From Marinagarivorans algicola (lineage in GTDB: Bacteria > Pseudomonadota > Gammaproteobacteria > Pseudomonadales > Cellvibrionaceae): DNA of 59,571 bases. Every line of letters begins with the position of its first letter. The stretch's first letter is position 1. The notes under the pieces were generated by a model that was not told the DNA's origin, did not search any database, and saw only the letters and a list, made by a program, of their open reading frames with translations. This document shows, piece after piece, positions 34,297-42,608 of this stretch. The position numbers were made by a program, and so were the translations under genes. The stretch is taken from the NCBI RefSeq assembly GCF_001292705.1, contig NZ_LGAK01000032.1, positions 1 to 59,571 of the forward strand, written 5' to 3'.

Positions 34297-34415
34297 AGTC
34301 TATTTTGGCATTTACTCAGTACATTTAGTTACTAAAATTCACAACATTAGGCATTCTCATTGCTAGACGGGCTTAAGTTGAGTAGTATTTGCCCACATTT
34401 TACTCAGTTTATATT

Positions 34416-34607
34416 ATGAATAAGCCCAGCCCACTCGTTTATCTCGCTTTGGTCGCCTATATTTTTGCGCCTGCACTTATTGGCTGGGTGATGGATCCTA
34501 AGGGTCACTGGTATCGTCCGTTCGGTATTTGGCTACTGGTGGTGGTGGTTGCTTACTTAGTGCAAAAATACAGAGCAAAACGCGCTGCCGAGCAAAAAGC
34601 CTCATGA
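34416..34607 (+). CDS. cbrX: Small membrane protein coupled to cbrA (CbrX-like)
   Basis: A 63-residue protein with two membrane helices (about 8-23 and 33-50) and a basic C-terminal tail (YRAKRAAEQKAS). Its stop codon overlaps the cbrA ATG (ATGA at 34604-34607), so cbrA is translationally coupled to it. In Pseudomonas a small frame upstream of cbrA, named cbrX, has the same coupling. I assign the name by position and architecture, as such short proteins are hard to align. I chose the ATG at 34416 because an upstream frame to 34389 adds nothing conserved. No strong Shine-Dalgarno is visible. Confidence 0.7.
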   Translation: MNKPSPLVYLALVAYIFAPALIGWVMDPKGHWYRPFGIWLLVVVVAYLVQKYRAKRAAEQKAS

Positions 34608-37594
34608 GTTTTTCATTTGCACAGGTCGCTTTAATCAGCTTTATGTATGTTGCGATGGTTTTTGGCATTGCCTACTCCACCGAGCGCAATTGGATTCCCG
34701 ATAAAGTCACCACTCACCCAATTACTTACATTTTATCGCTTGGTATTTTTGCCAGTGCATGGGCATTTTATGGGGTCATCGAGCTAGCCGATCGCTTTGG
34801 TTACGGCGCTCTCGCGTATTATATCGGTACAGGTCTGCTCTTTTTGTTTGGCGGCTTTGCTTTAAGACCGCTCGTGGAGCTAGCGAAACGCTTCCAAATC
34901 AACTCCATGGCCGACTTACTGGTTTTTCGGTACCACAGTCACTTGGTCGGTGCGCTGGTCACACTGCTTATGCTACTGGCCATGCTACCTTTGATTGCAT
35001 TACAAATCCAAGCCGTTGCCGATACCATGATGCTGCTCATTAAAGGGCAAGAGCAAAAAACACAAATTGGCCAATTGGGCATGCAACAATCCCTAGGTTT
35101 AGTGTATTGCCTAGGTATCGCTGTATTTGCCGTATTATTTGGCGCTAACCGCGAGCACCACAAAGGGCTCATCAACGCGATGGCTTTCGAGTCGCTCATT
35201 AAGCTTTTAGCGCTTTTAATTGTGGGCGGCTATGTAGTATCGGTCGGTTTTGGCGGGCTATCGGGGCTTGATGACTGGTTGAGTAATAATCCTCATCACG
35301 CATTAGCACTGTATACCGCTAGCGATGGTGCCACCGCGCATACACTCATGCTCGTTTTTATCGCCACTGCGGTTTCTATGCCACATATTTTTCACATGAC
35401 AGTTGTCGAAAACCCTGTGCGTCAAAGTAGCAGCTTAGCCTCTTGGGCCTTTCCGTTATTTTTGTTATTAATGGCTTTGCCTATTTTCCCTATTTTATGG
35501 GGCGGCTACCATTTATCTTTGGATATTCCCGCGCAGTACTTCCCGCTCGCCATCCCGTTAGCTAACGGTAATCCCCTTATTGCTATATTGGCTTATATTG
35601 GTGGATTATCTGCCGCAACAGGTGCTTTAGTCGCCATGACTCTGGCTCTGACCACCATGATTCTCAATCAGTGGATACTGCCAAGCAATGCACTTAAAAC
35701 CAAACGCGACCTCTATCGCCAGCTCATTTGGATGCGCCGCGGCTTAATTACATTTATTGTACTGGTCGGCTTTGCCTTTTATTTATTACTCAATAACCAA
35801 TTTACGTTAACCCAACTCGCTTTAACGGCTTTTATTGGCACCTTGCAGTTATTGCCCAGCGTGCTCGGCGTCACCCACTGGCCTAAGATTAATCGACGCG
35901 GCTTAGTCGCTGGCGTTGCGGCTGGTGGCGGAACGTGGTTTGTCGGGCTGTTTGTTCCGCTTATTTTAGGGCAGCATCACTGGAGCACCACTATTGGCCC
36001 AGTACACATAATCACCGGCGTTGATGCATGGCAAGACATTACACTGTGGAGTCTAGGCATTAACGCACTCGCGTGTCTTATTGTCTCTCGTTTAACCCGT
36101 CAAAGCGATGACGAGCGCTACAGTGCCGAACTGTGCTCACAAGATGAACTAAGCCATCCAGTCAGGCTCACACTTGATATTCGCTCACCCGACGAAATTA
36201 TCGATCGACTCAGTACCCGCATTGGCGCCTCCACAGCAAAAGCCGAAGTCGAGCGGGCATTGCATCGTCTAAACATCAAGCCCAACGAGAATCGTCCTTT
36301 CGCATTGCGCCGCTTACGTGACGAACTCGAAGCCAACTTATCAAGCCTTATGGGTATTGCTATGGCAAGCGATATTATTGATCGACTGGTCCCTTACAAA
36401 GTACCCGAAGCCCATGATGCACCCGATATCAATCTCATTGAAAGCCGCTTGGTTGTTGTGCGCGATCAACTGACAGGACTTGCTGCCGAGCTTAACAATC
36501 TGCGCTTATATCATCGTAAAACCCTAGAGCAGCTACCCTTGCCGACTTGCTCGATTGGTCAAGACCTCGAGATATTGATGTGGAACAGCGCGATGACCAA
36601 GCTAACCGGGATAGAGCGCGATGAGGTTACAGGTTCTCATATCAAAGACATTCGCGCGCCCTGGGGGAGTTTATTGCATCGCTTTTCCAACTCGTCAGAG
36701 CACCGTTTTTACAAGCGTCAAATTGAACTCAACCAACGCCCGCACTGGATTACATTGCACAAGGCATCAATCCCTTCAAGCTTATCGCAGCAAAGTGATG
36801 GCCAAGTGATTATTTTAGAAGATGTCACAGAGCTGCAGTTGCTAGAGCAAGAGCTCTTACACAGCGAGCGCCTCGCCTCGGTGGGGCGCTTAGCAGCAGG
36901 TGTCGCTCACGAAATTGGCAACCCGGTGACAGGCATTGCTTGCCTTGCCCAAAATATGCGTTACGACACTGAAGACCCTGAAGTACTCGAATGCATTGAG
37001 CATATATTATCGCAAACCGATCGCGTCAGTCGCATTGTACAAACTTTGGTGAGCTTTTCGCATGCGGGGCAACAAACCTCCGATCACATGCACAGTGTCA
37101 GCTTACGCGATTGCGCCCAAGAAGCCATTTCGTTATTGTCATTGCAACAAGAGAAACACCAAGTCAATTTTGTTAACGAAGTACCCGAATCACTCAGTGT
37201 TTATGCCGACAGTCAGCGTCTGATTCAAGTCTTTGTTAATTTGCTCTCTAACTCACGCGATGCTAGCCCGTTATTTGGCGATGTTATTGTAGCGGGCTCG
37301 TCCAACCCTCAGCATACCACTATCACCGTCACCGACTTTGGCTCGGGAATTCCGCAAGAATTACAAGACCGTATCTTCGAGCCCTTTTTTACCACCAAAG
37401 AACCCGGAGAAGGCACCGGCCTTGGTCTGGCGATGGTATATAGCATTATAGAAGACCACAAAGGGGGACTGGATATTGAGTCCCCTGCACACCAAGACAC
37501 AACCAATGGCACGCGCTTTATCATTACCCTACCCAATCAAAATCAGGTTGATGAACAAGGCTCCTCTAGCCCCAACAGCACACAATCAAGTTAA
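34604..37594 (+). CDS. cbrA: Sensor histidine kinase CbrA (SLC5/SSS transporter fused to kinase)
   Basis: A 996-residue protein with an N-terminal sodium:solute-symporter domain of about 13 helices (residues 1-500), a connector, a PAS domain (about 640-745), HisKA with phosphoacceptor H769 (GVAHEIGNPVTG), and HATPase with the N box (FVNLLSNSRDAS), DFGSGIP and EGTGLGLAMVY. In Pseudomonas, CbrA can transport histidine and controls carbon/nitrogen balance through CbrB. The ATG at 34604 overlaps the cbrX stop; a longer frame from 34529 would run through cbrX and is rejected. It is followed 5 nt after its stop by cbrB. Confidence 0.95.
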   Translation: MSFSFAQVALISFMYVAMVFGIAYSTERNWIPDKVTTHPITYILSLGIFASAWAFYGVIELADRFGYGALAYYIGTGLLFLFGGFALRPLVELAKRFQINSMADLLVFRYHSHLVGALVTLLMLLAMLPLIALQIQAVADTMMLLIKGQEQKTQIGQLGMQQSLGLVYCLGIAVFAVLFGANREHHKGLINAMAFESLIKLLALLIVGGYVVSVGFGGLSGLDDWLSNNPHHALALYTASDGATAHTLMLVFIATAVSMPHIFHMTVVENPVRQSSSLASWAFPLFLLLMALPIFPILWGGYHLSLDIPAQYFPLAIPLANGNPLIAILAYIGGLSAATGALVAMTLALTTMILNQWILPSNALKTKRDLYRQLIWMRRGLITFIVLVGFAFYLLLNNQFTLTQLALTAFIGTLQLLPSVLGVTHWPKINRRGLVAGVAAGGGTWFVGLFVPLILGQHHWSTTIGPVHIITGVDAWQDITLWSLGINALACLIVSRLTRQSDDERYSAELCSQDELSHPVRLTLDIRSPDEIIDRLSTRIGASTAKAEVERALHRLNIKPNENRPFALRRLRDELEANLSSLMGIAMASDIIDRLVPYKVPEAHDAPDINLIESRLVVVRDQLTGLAAELNNLRLYHRKTLEQLPLPTCSIGQDLEILMWNSAMTKLTGIERDEVTGSHIKDIRAPWGSLLHRFSNSSEHRFYKRQIELNQRPHWITLHKASIPSSLSQQSDGQVIILEDVTELQLLEQELLHSERLASVGRLAAGVAHEIGNPVTGIACLAQNMRYDTEDPEVLECIEHILSQTDRVSRIVQTLVSFSHAGQQTSDHMHSVSLRDCAQEAISLLSLQQEKHQVNFVNEVPESLSVYADSQRLIQVFVNLLSNSRDASPLFGDVIVAGSSNPQHTTITVTDFGSGIPQELQDRIFEPFFTTKEPGEGTGLGLAMVYSIIEDHKGGLDIESPAHQDTTNGTRFIITLPNQNQVDEQGSSSPNSTQSS

Positions 37595-37599
37595 TACTT

Positions 37600-38994
37600 A
37601 TGAATAAGATTTTAATTGTTGAAGATGAAGCGATTATTCGCACAGCACTACGCAAGCTCCTTATCCGCAATAAATTTGATGTGAATGAGGCCGGCTCGGT
37701 TAAAGAAGCTATCACAAAATATAAGTTTGCTAATTTTGATTTGATTATCTCCGATTTGCGCCTTCCCGGCCAACCAGGCACCGACCTTATCAAGCTAGCG
37801 GGTGACACTCCCGTACTGATCATGACCAGCTATGCAAGCTTACGCTCAGCAGTCGACTCAATGCGTATGGGCGCAATTGACTATATTGCCAAGCCTTTTG
37901 ATCACGATGAAATGATTACAGCAGTCAAACGCGTGCTTCTAAAGCGTGAAAAAGCCGCTGCTAGCCAAAAAGCCTTGATCGGAGAGAATCAAACCCTTGT
38001 TGAGGGCATGATCGGCTCATCCTCTGTCATGAAAGAGCTTTACGCCAAAATTCATAAGGTTGCCCCTACTGGAGCGACGGTATTGGTCAACGGCGAAACT
38101 GGCACCGGTAAAGAACTCGTTGCGCAAGCATTGCATTCAGAGAGCCCACGCAAAGATCATCCAATCATTTCGGTCAATTGCGCAGCTATTCCCGATACGC
38201 TTATTGAAGCTGAATTATTTGGGCATGAAAAAGGCGCTTTTACTGGCGCCGCGAATACCCGTGAAGGCTTAGTCGCCGCCGCCGATGGGGGGACTTTATT
38301 TCTCGATGAAATTGGCGAGCTGCCACTAGAAGCACAGGCACGCTTATTGCGGGTTTTACAAGAAGGTGAAGTACGCCCGCTAGGCTCGGTTGAGTCGCAC
38401 AAAGTCAACGTACGCTTAGTGGCTGCGACCCATCGCGATCTGGGTAAGCTCGCCAAAGAAGGTTTATTTCGTGAAGATTTGTACTTCCGCATTAACGTTG
38501 TACAGCTTAAATTACCACCGCTACGCGAACGCGGCAAAGATATTCTTTCGCTGGCCGAAACCTTTATTCGCCGCTACTGCGAGCAAATCAAAAAGCCCCT
38601 GCTCACACTGACACCCGAAGCTATTCAGGCGATTACCACCTATCGCTGGCCAGGTAATATTCGCGAGCTCGAGAACGCTATTCAGCGAGCGGTTATTTTA
38701 TGTGACGGCGACCAACTCAGCCACTCGCTACTCGATATTGACCTAGATCTTGTCCATGAAGAAGAAGAGCCAACCCCTAAAGAGCAGGAGGAGTCCAAAC
38801 CCATGTCTCCTCAATCACAAGAAGACTTATCACTCATCGATTACTTTCAACGCTTTGTTTTAGAACACCAAGACAATATGAATGAAACGGAATTAGCCCG
38901 TAAGCTCGGTGTGAGTCGTAAATGTTTGTGGGAGCGACGACAACGCTTAGGCATCCCTCGCACACGCGGCAAAAACCCTGAAAAGACCTCGTAA
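37600..38994 (+). CDS. cbrB: Sigma-54-dependent response regulator CbrB (NtrC family)
   Basis: A 464-residue protein with a receiver domain (phosphoacceptor D52, conserved K98), an AAA+ domain with Walker A GETGTGKE (165-172) and the sigma-54 contact loop GAFTGA (212-217), and a C-terminal Fis-type helix-turn-helix (ETELARKLGVSRKCLWERRQRLG). It activates RpoN promoters; its known main target in Pseudomonas is the small RNA CrcZ, encoded immediately downstream. Here the downstream region indeed holds a sigma-54 promoter and an A-rich transcript. It forms an operon with cbrA. Confidence 0.96.
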   Translation: MNKILIVEDEAIIRTALRKLLIRNKFDVNEAGSVKEAITKYKFANFDLIISDLRLPGQPGTDLIKLAGDTPVLIMTSYASLRSAVDSMRMGAIDYIAKPFDHDEMITAVKRVLLKREKAAASQKALIGENQTLVEGMIGSSSVMKELYAKIHKVAPTGATVLVNGETGTGKELVAQALHSESPRKDHPIISVNCAAIPDTLIEAELFGHEKGAFTGAANTREGLVAAADGGTLFLDEIGELPLEAQARLLRVLQEGEVRPLGSVESHKVNVRLVAATHRDLGKLAKEGLFREDLYFRINVVQLKLPPLRERGKDILSLAETFIRRYCEQIKKPLLTLTPEAIQAITTYRWPGNIRELENAIQRAVILCDGDQLSHSLLDIDLDLVHEEEEPTPKEQEESKPMSPQSQEDLSLIDYFQRFVLEHQDNMNETELARKLGVSRKCLWERRQRLGIPRTRGKNPEKTS

Positions 38995-39010
38995 TGCCTC
39001 TTTGCTGATA

Positions 39011-39050
39011 AAAAAATCCTTGCTTTTACCAAGAAGCAAGGATTTTTTTA
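39011..39050 (+). terminator. Intrinsic terminator of the cbrXAB operon
   Basis: A 15-bp stem, AAAAAATCCTTGCTT (39011-39025) with AAGCAAGGATTTTTT (39034-39048), and an 8-nt loop, 16 nt after the cbrB stop codon. It separates cbrB transcription from the downstream RNA gene. Confidence 0.92.
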
Positions 39051-39400
39051 TTGCATATTAAGCACTTATATGGAGTACCTATGTTAAGTGGCTGTACAGC
39101 ATAATGAGAGCACAATACTGCTGGCGCCTTTATGCGACTCAAAACAAAAGCGACAGGCAACCAAAAGCAACAACACTGAGCTAACATCACTTAGAGTACC
39201 GCCACCAACCATCGGTGCGTCAACGCACCGTCTTTAGGTAACAAATTATTGCTGGGGTATCAAAATCACAACATTAGCTTCATTAAATTGACATAAAATC
39301 TCGCTAATATTATCTATCGATAAGAAAACAACGCTAATTGAGCACTAAAAGTACACTAATCAGGCACAAAGAAAGATTATGCAGGCCTTAGTGATCAAAG

Positions 39401-39449
39401 TGTTACCCCTGACCCGTATATACGTTACCTTTATCACCAAAAGGTAACA
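39401..39449 (+). promoter_or_regulatory. Probable CbrB enhancer (upstream activating sites)
   Basis: TGTTAC at 39401-39406, GTTAC at 39424-39428 and GTAACA at 39444-39449. The last two form CGTTAC-N15-GTAACA, or equally the inverted repeat GTTACC-N13-GGTAAC. The published CbrB target in Pseudomonas is a TGTTAC/GTAACA inverted repeat with a spacer of this size. The sites end about 75 bp before the -24 element, suitable for an enhancer-binding protein. A further GGTAACA half-site is at 39237-39243. Confidence 0.7.
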
Positions 39450-39522
39450 GCAGCGTCAAAATTCCCCCTGCTCATACCTATAGAATTAACATAACTTACT
39501 GTTTTTAAAAGGTTTTTAACTG

Positions 39523-39540
39523 TTGGCACACGCCATGCTT
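39523..39540 (+). promoter_or_regulatory. Sigma-54 (RpoN) -24/-12 promoter
   Basis: TTGGCAC-N5-ATGCTT: GG at 39525-39526 and GC at 39537-39538 with exactly 10 bases between, against the consensus TTGGCAC-N5-TTGC with one mismatch. Transcription is expected to start near 39550. Confidence 0.8.
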
Positions 39541-39549
39541 TATTGGAGT

Positions 39550-39806
39550 CATAATAAAAACAATAAAGAATAATAATAAGCAAACCAATAACCAATAAGA
39601 ACAATAAATAATAAAAACAATAGAAAATTATAACTATAACAACTATAAATAATAAAAATATGTAGACGTATCACTCGGGAGGCATGTAATTGCTTAACCA
39701 TTACGAGCACAAGACCATAATCATAATAGTGCTCGGTTGAATAATAAGAACAGTTACAATAAAAAACTTGTTAAAAAGGGGAAGGCTAATGGCCTTCCCC
39801 TTTTTA
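39550..39806 (+). ncRNA. crcZ: CrcZ-like Hfq/Crc-titrating small RNA
   Basis: This is a protein-free transcript unit of about 255 nt, defined by a sigma-54 promoter and a strong terminator, immediately downstream of cbrAB. Its 5' half is almost free of G and dense with AAYAAYAA-type motifs (39556-39622, then 39638-39660 and 39739-39765), the Hfq distal-face and Crc recognition motif. A 7-bp stem CGAGCAC (39704-39710) / GTGCTCG (39729-39735) separates two A-rich parts. In Pseudomonas, CrcZ lies in the same place, has the same control elements and relieves catabolite repression by titrating Hfq/Crc. This RNA is shorter than CrcZ (about 400 nt). Whether this organism has Crc is unknown, so the target could be Hfq alone. 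Confidence 0.75.
39773..39806 (+). terminator. Intrinsic terminator of the CrcZ-like RNA
   Basis: A 9-bp GC-rich stem, GGGGAAGGC (39778-39786) with GCCTTCCCC (39792-39800), is followed by T5 and preceded by A5. Rho-independent terminators of this kind are also Hfq-binding 3' ends. Confidence 0.93.
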
Positions 39807-39928
39807 TTGATCATACGCTATTTTGAGCGTCTCCTTTTTGAACCCACACCGTTAAGACACTCTTGATTTAAGTCTATTCGGCCTTTAAGCCGACACGTTG
39901 CAGCAATAATGAGCGATAGTGTAAAGGT

Positions 39929-40357
39929 CTAAAACGGCCTCACAACCACCATAATGACAATCGCGGCCAAAAACAAAACGGGGACCTCGTTAAACCATCT
40001 AAAAAACACATGGCTTGGGGGCTCAAAGTCACGTGCAAACTTTTTAACATAAGCACCACACATATGATGGTAACCGGTTAAAAAAAAGACCAGTGTTAAC
40101 TTGGCGTGAAACCACCCCTGAGTTTTATAATAATCCCAGTTCAAATAAGCCATCCACGCTCCTAATGTCCATACTAAAATCATAGAGGGCGCACCAATAC
40201 CGCGATAGAGCTTACGCTCCATGATTTTAAAGCGCTCGCGCCCAGCTACATCATCACAGCTTGCGTGGTACACAAATAAACGCGGTAAGTAAAACAACAC
40301 CGCAAACCACGCTACAACGGCCATGATATGGAAGGCTTTAACCCACAAAAAAAGCAT
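39929..40357 (-). CDS. hemJ: Protoporphyrinogen IX oxidase HemJ
   Basis: A 142-residue membrane protein with four helices. The HemJ signatures are present: WVKAFHIMAVVAWFAVLFYLPRLFVYH at the N-terminus with a conserved His, and GWFHAKLTLVFFLTGYHHMCG with a second. HemJ oxidises protoporphyrinogen to protoporphyrin in haem synthesis. The ATG at 40357 has AAGGAG 8 nt upstream. It is not linked to other haem genes here. Confidence 0.93.
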   Translation of the reverse strand: MLFLWVKAFHIMAVVAWFAVLFYLPRLFVYHASCDDVAGRERFKIMERKLYRGIGAPSMILVWTLGAWMAYLNWDYYKTQGWFHAKLTLVFFLTGYHHMCGAYVKKFARDFEPPSHVFFRWFNEVPVLFLAAIVIMVVVRPF

Positions 40358-40422
40358 AAAATCTCCTTACCTGTTTGAATAAAAACACATTAGTCAGCCA
40401 TTAAAGCGCGACCAAAACACCC

Positions 40423-42234
40423 TCACGAATGATAATAATTATCTAAATGCTCCGCCGTGAGTAAGCCCTGCATAGCATGTAACACAGAAGCATGCGTACC
40501 CGCAACGTAGACAGCATCGCTATGCCCTTGCGTAATCGCCTGCTCAGCCTCCCATAGCGTCGCATCTTCATGAATGGCCGACAGTATAAGCCGCTGAGCA
40601 GGAATGGCAAAAAGGTCAATTTCTTTTTCAAGTGCCAATACTTCGACCGGCGCCTCCTCGAGCCAGGCGGCTAAATTGGCCGCTCGAAGGGCTGTATATT
40701 TGGGGGCCTCATCAACGACTAACCAATTGGGTTTAGTCGCGAGTATTTTTTTCGCTTGCTCGTAATCCATCTGTTTATGCACAACCACCAGCGCCGTATC
40801 CATTACACTGCGCACACCCGCACGGCGCAACGCTTGCTGGGCGGGCTTTAAGTTTAACGGTCGGCCACTGTGCTTGAGCTGCTCAATAAAAATACCGCTA
40901 AATTTAAAAAAGTAACGCGTTGTAATACACGCCACCACAATGACCAACATCGCAGGAAAGATAATATGCGGGTTATAACTCAACTCTAAAACAGCCACCA
41001 GCGCTGCCAGTGGTGCATTAATTACTGCCGCCATCATGCCAGCCATACCAATCAGCACATAAAATGCAGGCTCAACTGATATCTGCGGAAATAAAGCATG
41101 CACCAGCAAGCCCAGCGCGCCACCCAGACAAGCGCCGCTCACCAACGCAGACCCAATAACCCCGCCAGGTAAGCCTAAGCCCACTGTAAATGCACTCACG
41201 ACTATTTTGGCCAAACAAATCAGTAGCAAGCCGCCAAACAACAGCTCACCGGTCATCGCTTTATTGAGCGTATCGTACCCTAGGCCCATAATTTCGGGTA
41301 GCCACCAAGCGACCGCACTGGTAACACATGCCGCCAATAAAAGCCGCTGCGATAGCGGCCAATGGCGCAAACGCATAGCCGTAATATTTAGGCGAATAAA
41401 TAACCCAGAACCTAAAGCAATAAACAAACCGCATACAACCATAAATGGCAGCTCTATTAGGCTTTCCATATCGTTGCGTACCAACACCAACTCGCCAGTG
41501 CCGGTAAAAACCGCTTGACTCAGGGCCGCCCCCATCACCGAAGCCATAATGACAGGTACAAAACCAATAATGGTATACTCCATCACAATCACTTCCATCG
41601 CAAAAATCACCCCCGCCATTGGTGTATCAAACGAGGCTGCAATAGCCGCTGCCACACCGCAACCCACCAAAGTATGGCGACTGTTATTGGGCAACTTGAG
41701 CCAATTACCCACTTGACTGGCGCAACCGGCACCTAAGTGAATAGCTGGCCCCTCACGCCCCACCGAAAAGCCACTTAACAAGCAAATAATGCCGCCAATA
41801 AACTGTGCAAACCAATTGCGCTTAGGCAAACGACCTTGAAAGTGATGCAATCGATGCAGGACATGCCCCACACTCACTTGTGAAGCCTCAGGCCCCATAA
41901 AGCGTAAAAACACCCACAAGATAAAAGCCCCCGTAAAAATCATGATGACGCGAATAGTCGGCTCTAGTTGCTCAAAGCTTTCGGCTCCTGCTGGCATAAA
42001 TTGCGCTAGAGGCCAGTCGATAAAAAGCCTAAAAAGCACAATGATAAGCCCAGTAAACACACCAATAACCAAACCCAGCAGCGTTAATTGCGGTAAGGCA
42101 TCAATGTACGAAAGCGAATGGCGGAAATGGACAATGGCGCTATCAGCGCGCTTTATCCAATGAGATAAGGCTTTTGGCATAGTGGATATAGCTTTTGTTT
42201 TGGGTGAAAGGTCATTAACATACACACCGAGCAT
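40423..42234 (-). CDS. ClC-family chloride channel/transporter
   Basis: A 603-residue ClC protein: about 450 residues of membrane core with the conserved GREGPAIHLGAGCASQVG and VGLGLPGGVIGSALVSGACLGG loops, then a C-terminal cytosolic part of about 140 residues that resembles a degenerate CBS pair (SVMDTALVVVHKQMDYEQAKKILA at its start). The gating-glutamate position (GREGP) is intact, consistent with a proton-coupled exchanger or a voltage-sensitive channel. The start is uncertain: 42234 (as given) or the in-frame ATG at 42180. Neither has a strong ribosome-binding site. Confidence 0.9.
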   Translation of the reverse strand: MLGVYVNDLSPKTKAISTMPKALSHWIKRADSAIVHFRHSLSYIDALPQLTLLGLVIGVFTGLIIVLFRLFIDWPLAQFMPAGAESFEQLEPTIRVIMIFTGAFILWVFLRFMGPEASQVSVGHVLHRLHHFQGRLPKRNWFAQFIGGIICLLSGFSVGREGPAIHLGAGCASQVGNWLKLPNNSRHTLVGCGVAAAIAASFDTPMAGVIFAMEVIVMEYTIIGFVPVIMASVMGAALSQAVFTGTGELVLVRNDMESLIELPFMVVCGLFIALGSGLFIRLNITAMRLRHWPLSQRLLLAACVTSAVAWWLPEIMGLGYDTLNKAMTGELLFGGLLLICLAKIVVSAFTVGLGLPGGVIGSALVSGACLGGALGLLVHALFPQISVEPAFYVLIGMAGMMAAVINAPLAALVAVLELSYNPHIIFPAMLVIVVACITTRYFFKFSGIFIEQLKHSGRPLNLKPAQQALRRAGVRSVMDTALVVVHKQMDYEQAKKILATKPNWLVVDEAPKYTALRAANLAAWLEEAPVEVLALEKEIDLFAIPAQRLILSAIHEDATLWEAEQAITQGHSDAVYVAGTHASVLHAMQGLLTAEHLDNYYHS

Positions 42235-42421
42235 ATGCCTATAAGTTATTTTACGCGCTATTGTTCCAATATTGGGAGTAAGCTAAGCGCTGATGACGCA
42301 AAAGGCCGTCACCGTTATGACCTAGCGGATACGGCTTGAACGCATACAGCAAACGCTTGGTTAGCGCTTGACACCATGATTATTGGGAGTCGCGCTGTGG
42401 CAACTCTACTGCTACAGCTTA

Positions 42422-42496
42422 AATATAGCCGTTATCAATTCAATGTGGCGCTTGGAACTGTTAGCCGAATTGCGTGTCAGCGTGCACGGCTATATT
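42422..42496 (+). promoter_or_regulatory. Large inverted repeat in the argC upstream region
   Basis: AATATAGCCGT (42422-42432) is the exact reverse complement of ACGGCTATATT (42486-42496), an 11-bp stem enclosing 53 nt. It lies about 110 bp before the argC start, in the 374-bp gap to the divergent ClC gene. No ArgR box could be recognised with confidence. The rest of the gap shows no gene. Confidence 0.45.
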
Positions 42497-42608
42497 AACA
42501 GGTTGCACTCATGAGCTTCAGTGCAACTAATTACACCCCAAAAGAAGCGGCTATGCCAAGTAGCTCACCATAATAAAACGCATTCAACAGTCAAAACAGA
42601 GGTGGTTC

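Noticed and set aside
34529-34603. Longer N-terminus for CbrA running through the small upstream gene
   Set aside because: The ATG at 34604 overlaps the cbrX stop in a standard ATGA coupling and begins the first membrane helix of the transporter domain.
38997-39400. Search for a pcnB-like or other protein gene after cbrB, as in Pseudomonas
   Set aside because: No coding frame is present. Only a terminator, a palindrome and regulatory half-sites precede the small RNA.
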